Positions 55,571-64,000 of a DNA stretch of 64,000 nt are shown here, one piece after another; position 1 is the first letter of the stretch, and every line of letters begins with the position of its first letter. The DNA is from Cladocopium goreaui (taxonomy: Eukaryota > Sar > Dinophyceae > Suessiales > Symbiodiniaceae): assembly GCA_947184155.2 (NCBI GenBank), contig CAMXCT020001801.1, positions 1 to 64,000 of the forward strand, written 5' to 3'. Both the position numbers and the translations under genes were made by a program. The notes under the pieces are model-generated. The model saw nothing but the letters and a program-made list of their open reading frames with translations, did no database searches and was not told where the DNA came from.

Positions 55571-55789
55571 GAAGGTGCAGTCAAAAGTCGCTGTTTCTGC
55601 ACACTCAGTGATAGTAGATGGGTCTGGTAGAACATCTGCTGCAGGTGGACCATCGGCTTCAAGCGGAAGACAAATGTCACCATTGCGCCACCAGCTTTTG
55701 ATGGCTTCACTGTAGAAAGTCCAAAACCAGGCAGCATGAGTGGCAAAGGAAGGGTCAAAAAGAACATCTTGCCATTGTTGAAGGTCAGA

Positions 55790-56250
55790 AAGTGGTCTTC
55801 CTTCAGCCGCATCACCTGCAAGGGTATCTGCAATCTCATTGCCAATATCACCTCGATGTGCAGCAGTGTAATGTGAAGTCCACTTCTTACCAAAACGATG
55901 CTCTGCATAGACCAGAAGATGCCGAGCAAGTCTGGCAGTGCAAAAGTCTGCATGGGCATTCCAGTTACCGATAATCTGGTTACCAACCGCTGTGTTGTCA
56001 TGTAGAAGACAAACTGAAGGGGCCTCTGGCTGAATAATGGTAGCAATCTTAAGGATGTCAATCCCAAATTGCACAGCCAAAATTCCTCCTCTCAATTCAG
56101 CACCATAAGAGGTCACCTCCGCATCAAGGGCAATGGAAACCGCGCCACCAAAAAGCCATCCTTTGTCACATTGCCGCACAAATGCAACAGCAGCTGCTCC
56201 AACCCCCTCGGCACGCCGCGAGCCATCATGATAGATCCAAACATCTGAAA
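55790..56250 (-). other. RNase H domain (upstream of the endonuclease)
   Basis: YHDGSRR (first Asp, ~56226), SYGAELRGG (Glu, ~56095), LLHDNTAVG (Asp, ~55997) and AAHRGDIGNEIADTLAGDA (His and last Asp, 55809-55863). All four acidic residues of type-1 RNase H are present. In described LINE clades RNase H lies after RT; here it precedes EN and RT. Confidence 0.85.
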
Positions 56251-56399
56251 TGGGTGATTGACAATCCCACCAGCTATCAAGCCACGTGGTAACATCAGCC
56301 CATTGCGCCAAATCATAGCTGGGTAGGAGGTAGATCTGGTCGTAGATGTCAAATGAGTGTCGCACCTTTTCCATGGAGAGTGGGACAACTTGCTCAGCA

Positions 56400-58200
56400 G
56401 GTACCTCTGGGCTCTCAACAGTAGCTATCAGCGGCTGGAGATCAAAACCAGGGAGCGGCTTGAGCTTCTCAAGGAACGTGTCAATGAAAATCATGAGGTT
56501 TGCTGTTTGGTGTGAAACTTCCAGATCACAGGCGGCGTCCTCTGAACGAAGCGGGACTGCATGATAATGAAGCTCATTGTCTCGCCAAACTGGGGTTCTT
56601 CTGACTTGGATGACAATGCCAAAACCGTTTTGACCTTGTAATGGCTGGCCCAATCGTAGGAAGGCGTTTCGGTGCCATGCCAAACAGAGGAATTGAGAAG
56701 CTCGCAATACACATTGATCAGCATAGCCCATGGCGAGAGCCAGATGCTCAAGGTAGATCTGCTCCGTCGTGGTAACTGCGCGGCGGAAAAAACGGTCTTC
56801 ATCTTCAGTGTCAACCAAATCAAACAATGTCACCAATGATGTGATCCAATCTTCACGTGCATGTTGGATGACAATGACGTGTGCAAAAATGCCTTGCTCA
56901 AGGCGTGGAGGGTGTGGTTGGACATGATGGAGTTCCAACGGTGCGCCAACTTGAACATAATCTTGCCAAACTTGTTTGATATCATCTTCCCAGTTGGCTG
57001 AAGTAGCCCACAATCGCAAGCGTCTTGGAAAGAGTCCATGTGGCACTACCGCCGAGTGGTCTGCAAACCAAACAAGAATTTCACCTGAGAGGGGCTCATC
57101 TCCCCAACTTGCAGCGGCTGCCATCCACGCGAAACGCAAGCTTTGCATAAAGGCACTGGGGACAAGTTGATGTGATTGCCCCGGCACAAAGGCTCTTGCA
57201 TCAGCATTCATGCGGGGTTTCTGGCTTCCTGAGGAACTCCGTTCATGTGGCACACCTTCAATAGTATCAGCAGGAAGAGACCCAGGACGAGGTAGGGATA
57301 CAATCTGCAGAAGAGCAAGGTCGGCAAAATGTTCATCCGCTTCATCGCCTGGTGGGACAGGAAGCTGTCGCAGACTTCGTGGTGGTGCGATCCGTGTGCA
57401 CATATTGAAGCCAGAGTTCAAGTCTTGGGCAATAATGAGGTGTAAGGGTTGGCCATTTACTGTAGTGGTGCACCGGCGTGTGTCACAAAATATGTTCAAG
57501 CCCAGCTCATCAATGACATCGGCAGATCGGACTATCCGAGGCATCGTTGTCGCAAACTGCTGTAGAGCGTCATGTCCTTCACCTTCAAAAAGGTTGGTGA
57601 TGACGCCAGCAACGCGATGTGGTGGTTGGGCTTGTTCAAAAAGAATGTGACATGCGTAACCTTGGTACCGCGGTTGTGGAGGACGAGGCAACACCAAATG
57701 TACTGCAAATGGGAGTCTACGGTCCCACCGATCCCTCCAAGCAAAGCGGAATTCTTCTAACCAGGTAATCATCGCATTGTCAAGCCTGATGGGGCGTGGT
57801 GCCTCACATCTTGCATGATGCACATGGTGCACGTACCACGTCTGGACATAGAGAAGGGGCGCCCCACCATGTACCTCACTGACAGCTTCCGCACGGAAAA
57901 TTTCAGCAAGCTGATCCAGCCATTGCATGTTTCCGTCGTGACGTGGTCGAAGTCGGGGTAGTCGTGCTCCCGGTGGGAAAGTCATGGGCACATCAATATC
58001 ATCTTCCTGGTCGCAGGGGCGTGATTGCCGTGGAGCCGCTACTGGAGGTGGATCACTTTCATACTCATGCTCCAGGATTTGTGAGGCAAGTTCATGAGCT
58101 TCAGGAAATCCAAAAAGAGAACCAACATCTTGAGCTACACGTACCGCAGCTGCTGTGTTCCAATGCGGCGTAGGCGGAGGCGGCAGGAGAATCTTGATGT
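56400..58200 (-). other. ORF2 N-terminal duplicated module, unknown
   Basis: Two similar blocks. One holds TWYVHHVHHARCEAPRPIRL ... W-E-E-F ... LPRPPQP ... HILFEQAQ ... GVITNLFE (about 57880-57500). The other holds LVWFADHSAVVPHGLFPRRL ... WEDDIKQVW ... VQPHPPRLEQG ... HVIVIQHA ... LVTLFDL (about 57080-56780). Each has the pattern aromatic-His, Pro-Arg-x-x-Arg-Leu, Pro-Pro, a beta strand and a final Leu-Phe. No known family recognised. Confidence 0.55.
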
Positions 58201-59241
58201 ACATGCCATGTAAGGTGTCCCGCAGGGCAGTATCTCGAAGGGGCCAGGGCTGGTTGTTGAAGTAAACAATGCACTGCTGCTGGACCCATTCGCAGTATTC
58301 ATCAACACCTGCAATGGCCAAGAGATGCCGTCGGGCCACCTGCGGCAAAACTTTGTGGACTACCCGAACCACTGTTGGTGCTGGCGGCACTTGTCCTGTC
58401 ATTGGGCGGCTATGCATGATGATATCAAAAACCACAAGCTTCTCCGTAGAACCTACCGCAAGGTCGTGGATGTGCTGGAGAATAATGGCATCTTCAGCTT
58501 CTTGCAAGCCATCCAAACGAACTCGCATGTAATGAAAACCTGTCAGGACGTTCAATGGCATGCTGGCTAACCGCGATGCATCTCTGAGGACAGTATGGTA
58601 TGTGCTCCAGTCTACATGGCCGAAAAGATGAGGTCTGCCGAGCCTGTAAACATGGAGTGCTTGCGGATCCTCATCAGAACTGAAGTCATCATCTGCTGTG
58701 GGGGGACCATCACCAGGGTGGGAGCCGTCAGGATCATCTCCACCCAGGTCATCACCTTCCTCACCTCCAGCATCTTCATCACTGCCTCCTTCTGCATGGT
58801 CATGGCCATCTGGTTCCTCATCAGAGCCTTGTTGTCTGGAGGGAATGTCATAGAATGCGTCTGTAGCCCTGCATTGGACTGAAGATTTCGGGGCACGTAG
58901 GGCCCATGGTTTCCTTGTCCAAGCACAAAACTGGGACTCCAGCATCTTTTGAATGGAAAATGAAAAAGAATCATCATCACCAATTGCAACCTCAACTGCA
59001 TCATCGAACTTCACCTGACAAACCCTCAAGGCAGGGAGGTTACGGTTGCAGCGCTGGGATGCACAAAAGTGTGTACTGGTGTAGCAGTCAAAATCCATGG
59101 CAAGTTCACATGCGTCTTCAACTGCTTGCCACTCACTGAGGAAATCGTGCTTATAGCAAATTCGATGAGTCCACTTCATAGTAATCCATGGTAGCGCAAA
59201 ATGCGCTTGGGCTCGCCCTTGACAAGTGTACACATTTGTCA

Positions 59242-60396
59242 CTACTTGCCGGGCTCTTGAAAATGAGCCTTCTCTGAACGTGGGGCAAATGGTTCGAGGG
59301 CACCACTGCCCGGTGGCCTGGCAGCTGACGACTGCACTGCAGCAGAGGCGCCAAAGCCATCCCCTTCTGCCACACGTTGTCGCTTGGCTGCTTGCTCTTC
59401 TGCCGCAACTGATTGCTCGGCAGAGGTCCTCAGTGAGACCAGATTTGCTGCCATCTGCTCCAAATTCTCCTGGAGTGCCTTGCCAGACATGTTCTCGGGC
59501 GCTTTGTCTGTCATAGCATCGTCTGGTGCGACTGTGCCACAGAAAGCGTGGAGGTCGTCCTCGGACAGCGCCTGCTTGCTGCTCTCGAACCGCTCTCTGG
59601 CATTTGCCATGACCATTTTCGCCTGCTCGATGGCGTCTTGGAATTCCTTCTCCTGCTTCTGGAAATCGGCAGTGTACTCCTGCCAGCGGGTAACCGCTGA
59701 AGCAAGAAAATCCCTCCATCTCACATGGTTCTGGTATTGGCCGAGACGAGCAGCGTCTAGGGCTTCTCGGGCTCCACCAAGGTCGTCCACAGCTTTCAAC
59801 ATCTGGTCCTTGGCGTTCAGACCCTCGATCATAGCAGCACCTTGAAGTATCGCATGGACTTCTGGGTCGTACTGGTCGGGCCTTTTCTTGATGACCGCTG
59901 TCAACTTCGAAAGAGTCTGAGCAGCTTGTAAATCTGGATGAGGTGTCGCTGGCGGCGGCATCGGCGGCAATGACGGCATATTGGGAGCGGTATAGTTCCA
60001 GGGCGGCTCCGGCGGGAGAGTCCTGGTGGATCCCTGCACTGCTGCATACCCCTCGTGGTTCGCAGTGGGCGTCTCTTGCTTTCCTTTGCCCTTGGAATTG
60101 GACTTCTGCTTGGCTTGGCCTTTGTGACCAGATTTCCCAATCCGATGCCGCTGCTGTCTGGGCGACTGGGGCCTCTGATTCCAATTGGCATCCTGACGTT
60201 GGCTCCGAGGACTTCGCCCATAATCGGCTACGTCCCAATTCTGTTCCCAGTCTGATTGATGTTTCTTCTTGGACTTCGATCTTTCTGGTGGCACAAAATG
60301 GGGGTTTGCATCCTCCCAACTGGCCCCGCAGTGGGCACAATGATAAGCAGTTGCCTTTGCTATCTTCCGACAGTATCCACACTGCCAGGGCTCCAT
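59242..60396 (-). CDS. LINE ORF1: RanBP2-like zinc finger and coiled-coil protein
   Basis: 384 residues from an ATG at 60396. Residues 4-21: W-x-C-x2-C-x10-C-x2-C, a RanBP2-type zinc finger pattern. About 35-110: basic, Ser/Lys/Gln/Gly-rich (RSKSKKKHQS, HKGQAKQKSNSKGKGKQ), suited to RNA binding. About 120-155: Pro-rich. About 160-350: long helical, charged segments (AREALDAARLG, KQEKEFQDAIEQAKMVMANA, EQMAANLVSLR), likely coiled coil. ORF1 proteins of LINEs bind and package the element RNA; that role is inferred. The ORF is intact. ORF2 lies in the -1 frame and opens just after the stop. Confidence 0.75.
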   Translation of the reverse strand: MEPWQCGYCRKIAKATAYHCAHCGASWEDANPHFVPPERSKSKKKHQSDWEQNWDVADYGRSPRSQRQDANWNQRPQSPRQQRHRIGKSGHKGQAKQKSNSKGKGKQETPTANHEGYAAVQGSTRTLPPEPPWNYTAPNMPSLPPMPPPATPHPDLQAAQTLSKLTAVIKKRPDQYDPEVHAILQGAAMIEGLNAKDQMLKAVDDLGGAREALDAARLGQYQNHVRWRDFLASAVTRWQEYTADFQKQEKEFQDAIEQAKMVMANARERFESSKQALSEDDLHAFCGTVAPDDAMTDKAPENMSGKALQENLEQMAANLVSLRTSAEQSVAAEEQAAKRQRVAEGDGFGASAAVQSSAARPPGSGALEPFAPRSEKAHFQEPGK

Positions 60397-60943
60397 GTTT
60401 GAATGAAACTTGATCTGCTTCAGAAAAGATCAGTCTCGAGAATGATGTGCTGCAAGGATGGATCTGAGTCGAAGCAGGGCACTTTTGGACAATCTGACTA
60501 TTCCACGACAGTGCAGATGCCAAGCAAGGCGTGCTTTGGCTCGTTTCCTTCTCAATGTGCGTCTCAAAGATGAATTGATGATGAATAAGGGCCAATAGGC
60601 AGCAAAAAATGAATCGCATACGAAAACCAGAAAAATCAATGGCAGTCCACAGCGAAATCACAAAATGCAGGTGGCCACAAATTCAAAGAAGTAGAATTGC
60701 AAACCAAATAATGATTGGGCGACGCCAGCGGATTAAACTGCAGTGGGGCCGCACCAATAGAACCGAGCCAGAGGCAAGCGCGGGTTGCTCAAACCCAGGT
60801 GATACTTGGCCTGCACAGGACCAAGCAGCGCACTTCCAGGTAGCAGCGGCGCAAGGCTACAGCAAAGTAGCCCGCGGAACTCGATGGCGCGAGTACCGCT
60901 AAGGTTATTGGGAGCGGGGGAACTAGGCTTGACCCAAAACCTT
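60397..60943 (-). other. LINE 5' region
   Basis: About 550 nt upstream of ORF1 with a GC-rich block (60740-60930). On the minus strand the extreme 5' end reads AAGGTTTTGGGTCAAGCC, similar to the end of the dinoflagellate spliced leader (TTTTGGCTCAAG; 11 of 12 match). Any promoter here is undetermined. Confidence 0.5.
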
Positions 60944-60955
60944 ACAAATGACATA
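60944..60955. other. Target-site duplication (right) of the LINE
   Basis: ACAAATGACATA, identical to 50213-50224. Confidence 0.8.
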
Positions 60956-62386
60956 ACAAATTAAAACAAATAACATGGGAGGATACTTTCAGAACCATCC
61001 TACTCAGTATGTATCAGTACGTTGCAGTATCATACCACCTTTGCCTCCAACATGTTGCCCTCATGGATAAGGTGTTGCACGATTACACACGTTTTCTTTT
61101 CACAGCACGTCGCGGGCAGGCTGGCAAATTCATGCCTAACAGCATGGTGGTTAAGAATGCGACACATATTCACTGAACAGGATAATGATTGGCTTGTTCA
61201 TCCAGAATCGGGTAATATTGGCCCATGTTTTACTATGTTTTACTGGCATGGCTGGCTAGATATCCCCACTCAAAGTGCAGCGTTTGGGTAACAGGTCCCC
61301 ATTTAGTCCATTCAAGGTTGACCCAAACAATTGGATAAGCACTCAATCTGTGGAGATGACGCTGAAGCGTGTCCATGAATCGCTGGAAAACGAGGGGCTA
61401 AAAAAACCTTTCCTGGTTGCCCTGTGAGAAAACTTGCACGCCTTTTGGGGCAACAACATTCTCTCTACAAACTGAAATGGTCATCTGTATTAAATCCTCT
61501 TATTTTGAAAGCCCACTTGATTCAAACAAGATCGGCAATTCCCGAAAGTTTCTTGTAGCATAGCTTGACAACAAGCAATCAATTCTCCTTGGCAAGAAAT
61601 GGAAATCACCCACTTATCCATGATCTTCCTATGAAACATAGGGAGTGTCCATGATATTCCATGGTTGTCCCTTCCTACGTTGGAGTACAAAAGGGTAACA
61701 ATTATACTGTGTACTGGTTGGTGTCAACTTATATATCCCAATCATACTAGTCACTTCGGATTATCATACCAAATAGGACCAAATAGGATGGACCTTAGAA
61801 ACTAAAATTTGACCCCCGAACAAGTTATATAATTATACAGTGTATATAGTTATATAATGTTATATAGTTATATAATTTGACCTTTCTTGCACTCCGGTGA
61901 CTGGCTTTATCAAGGCTATATCACCATTGCCAGGTTGGGTTTGTCTCAAAATGGAGCTCCCGATTCTGGGTTCATCTAACGTCTGAGAAAGATGAGAGTA
62001 CACATCAATAGTCAATAGCCCAACTTATAAGTACCGGCCCCCCATCACCATTCAAGCGGTTCAAGCTGATGGTGAACTACCCACGAATCGTATGTGGATG
62101 ACAATTTGCGTGAATCGAAGATTGCCCCTACAGTCCGTAGCCTATTGGATTGAGTGGGATCATAACCCACTTGCGATTCCTGGGGTGAGCCTTTCAAGCT
62201 ACTGAAATAGTTAAGTTATATGTACATATATATATATATAATACCAATATATACATAATGCTATATAATTACATAAATATACATAGTGAAGACTCACATA
62301 CTGAAAAAATAGGCTACCCCGAAGTCAATAGATTCTCACCATGTTCCCTATCATTTGATGGCTACTTGGGGGTCTATCCCCATGAC
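60956..62386. other. AT-rich stretch, mostly non-coding
   Basis: Contains a family II-like left end (CTGGTTGGTGTCAAC, ~61714) and TATAGTTATATAATG repeats (61820-61880). A weak minus-strand reading RFMDTLQRHLHR at about 61345-61380 is possibly an exon but unsupported. Confidence 0.35.
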
Positions 62387-62444
62387 CGGCAAACGGCGCC
62401 TTGGCCCCAAAGTAGTCGATGTCAGGAACGTCGGCATCGAAAGA
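62387..62444 (-). CDS. Coding-like exon upstream of the LINE
   Basis: 58 nt. Acceptor CCCGTGCAG|TCT, GT donor TTTGCCG|GTCATG. Reads SFDADVPDIDYFGAKAPFA. GC-rich in AT-rich DNA. On the same strand as the exons below 50.2 kb, so the LINE may lie in an intron of this gene. Confidence 0.55.
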
Positions 62445-62810
62445 CTGCACGGGAAAGAAGAGTAATGTTAACCACAGATGAATAAACCACCAGTTTATTA
62501 TTTAATATTATTTATATGGGGGTTCCCAATTAGTAAACTAGGGGTTTGTTAAACTTGGGTTGATATCATTTGAAGAGGTGTGAATTATTTATGACACATA
62601 CCCAAATTGGTCTTTCTGTGAGATATGGATTGCATTTGGGCATTTGGTATGCAGCAATGCCTGAACATTAATAAATGTTATAATTTCATGGATTATCTTA
62701 TTTTATCTTAGAAGGCAGTGGTAATCCATGATCATCCAGACCCCCAGAGAAGCCAATTGGAATCCAGGCTTTCTCCCAGCCCAAAGACCATCTGGTTATG
62801 ACATTCACAG

Positions 62811-62906
62811 GGCCAGCCATGGAAAGATCCACCATGCTATTAAGAACGGTAAACCATCTATAAATAGGCCATCTATTCCATGGCTATGTTAAATAAGCAG
62901 AGGGTA
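62811..62906. mobile_element. Family I foldback element, left terminus lost
   Basis: AGCCATGGAAAGATCCACC ... ATTCCATGGCTATGTTAAATAAGCAGAGGG|TA. The left CCCTCTGGT end is missing, and the right CCAG is changed to GCAG. Confidence 0.55.
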
Positions 62907-63038
62907 CCTCTTCTGGCAATTATTTACCTAAACATACCTAGACATACCATTGAGGTCCTGCAAATATGAGGATCCAAGCAATCTCCATCGCTGGGAGGGT
63001 TGAATCTTGCTGCCTCATTCAGGCTGAACTTCACCCGA

Positions 63039-63115
63039 TTCTACCATGTTCTACCATGTTCTACCATGTTCTACCATATTCTACCATGTTCTACCATGCT
63101 CTACCATGTTCTACC
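63039..63115. repeat. 10-bp tandem repeat (TTCTACCATG), about 7.7 copies
   Basis: Eight units with two single-base variants. Confidence 0.95.
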
Positions 63116-63364
63116 TCCAGAAATGTCATGTTGGTGGCTTGTTGATCTCTTGCAAACAACAACTTTTAGTGGGATATCTTGTAAGCCTGTCTGATGGAAA
63201 CAAATGACCATATCCAAGTGCGGAACATCATCTTCCAAACATGTCCAAACTATTTTCCCGGTGTTCCATGTTTTTTTGGGGGGGCTGTGAGTGGCGTATG
63301 TGTGCGATGTGACTACAACATGGTCAATTTTGGATACAATGCATGTGTTTTTCTTTAGTTGGCA

Positions 63365-64000
63365 AGCAAACATATGTATACATATAATACATATATATGT
63401 AAAATATTCGATACATTCCCATGTATGCCACAAATGAAGAAAACCACTAAAGGACCCACCCAAGGTTGACCAAGACAATGTAGATAATTTTGCCAACGAG
63501 TTCCCTATGGGTTTCCCACATCTTGTAGTACGCTTACCCTAGGGTAACCAACCATATTTAATAACACAGACCAATTGATGGTATAATGGAAATAGAATTT
63601 CCAAGGACTAAAGTACTAGTATTCAACAGTATCTTTCACTACACAATATTACACACATCATTCTTTTTACATGAATATAGCATCTGGCAGCATCTATATA
63701 TATATATACATAACATATACAATGTAATGCATATGTATATATATATACACAGTAATTACTATATATATCTATGTATCTGTTTACAGATGTAAAGTCACAT
63801 ATATATATATATATATATACATATAGTCAATGGCATCTATATTAATACTGCAGTCCACAGTTACATATATCTTGTCACTATATACTAATAATAGTAATAT
63901 ATAATAGTCCAATTACTAATATATACATATACTAATATACTATTGTCATATATATATATATATGGGTAAATTATAATATTTCACTAACCTGATTTTTTAG
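63365..64000. repeat. TA-rich low-complexity DNA
   Basis: Many TATATATA and ATACATATA blocks, especially 63690-63970. No gene seen. Confidence 0.7.

Larger units (their letters stand above)
50303..59179 (-). pseudogene. LINE ORF2, disrupted: RNase H - APE endonuclease - RT - C2H2 - methyltransferase-like
   Basis: About 2960 codons. A likely start is the ATG at 59179 (MKWTHRICYKHDFL), 60 nt after the ORF1 stop; the same frame stays open upstream to 60661 but overlaps ORF1 there. N-terminal part: Cys-rich start, an acidic Asp/Glu/Gly stretch (about 58660-58820), then two diverged copies of an unknown ~130-residue module. Then RNase H, endonuclease and RT, C2H2 fingers and the C-terminal domain, each listed separately. 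The frame is broken near 52880 and by a 37-bp duplication at 51920-51993. Family knowledge: EN nicks the target, RT copies the RNA at the nick, RNase H removes RNA. Confidence 0.8.
50225..60943 (-). mobile_element. LINE retrotransposon of ~10.7 kb
   Basis: A non-LTR element on the minus strand, bounded by a 12-bp duplication. 5' region of about 0.55 kb (60397-60943), ORF1 (59242-60396), ORF2 (about 59179 down to 50303, disrupted), 3' untranslated region of 78 nt and the A-rich end GTGAAAGTGAAAAAG. Much more GC-rich than its surroundings. The apparently complete 5' end suggests a full-length insertion; the frame disruptions suggest it is no longer active. No LTRs, integrase or protease seen. 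Confidence 0.85.

Noticed and set aside
59243-60661. Start of LINE ORF2 at the ATG at 60661
   Set aside because: This part overlaps the well-supported ORF1 in another frame and looks like low-constraint translation. The ATG at 59179, just after the ORF1 stop, is preferred.
50225-60943. LTR retrotransposon or virus
   Set aside because: No LTRs, protease or integrase; an APE-type endonuclease, a short target duplication and an A-rich 3' end fit a LINE.
1-64000. Intact dinoflagellate spliced-leader gene or relics elsewhere
   Set aside because: Scanning both strands for TTTTGGCTCAAG gave no other convincing match; only the LINE 5' end is close.

Overview
The window looks like nuclear DNA of a dinoflagellate, probably of the Symbiodiniaceae/Suessiales type. 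The evidence is: sparse coding DNA cut into very short exons; introns bounded by AG|G with frequent GC and GA donors beside GT; very many satellites, microsatellites and short foldback elements; degenerate TTTAGGG telomere-like tracts; and a giant LINE whose first bases resemble the dinoflagellate spliced leader. No rRNA, tRNA, CRISPR array or prokaryotic operon was found. All exon calls are inferences from reading frame, splice sites and phase, with no transcript support.

Layout. 1-2420: a telomere-like tract, a 65-bp minisatellite, a 70/71-bp alternating satellite and a GAT run. About 3.4-20.3 kb, minus strand: a gene made of alternating microexons ending in Asp-Asp-Arg ('DDR') and exons each holding one CCCH zinc finger. 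Splice phases match throughout. Eight fingers are intact, one exon has lost its finger core in frame, and two more are degenerate. A module of about 890 bp has recently been tandemly duplicated. About 20.8-50.2 kb, minus strand: one or more further multi-microexon genes. Their 3' part is coiled-coil-rich (20.8-33.8 kb, with an apparent stop at 20820). The upstream part (35-50 kb) has unrecognised coding-like exons, best seen at 42.9, 44.1, 44.2-44.4, 46.7 and 48.3 kb. A satellite-bearing repeat occurs twice in opposite orientation (21.5-23.9 and 37.2-38.2 kb). A decayed coding block lies at 39.5-40.7 kb.

50225-60943, minus strand: a LINE of about 10.7 kb flanked by a 12-bp target-site duplication. 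It encodes ORF1 (RanBP2-like zinc finger, coiled coil) and a very large ORF2 in the unusual order RNase H - APE-type endonuclease - reverse transcriptase - C2H2 fingers - a C-terminal domain resembling C5-cytosine methyltransferases. Two frame disruptions, one of them an exact 37-bp tandem duplication, mean this copy is probably dead. It appears to sit in an intron of a host gene, with coding-like minus-strand exons on both sides (62.4 kb and 50.1 kb).

Scattered throughout are at least four families of short inverted-repeat (MITE-like) elements. Two of them end in CTGGT...ACCAG and so carry a GT donor and an AG acceptor on either strand, which suggests they could behave as introns (introner-like). 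Extended TA microsatellites and several hairpins fill the rest.
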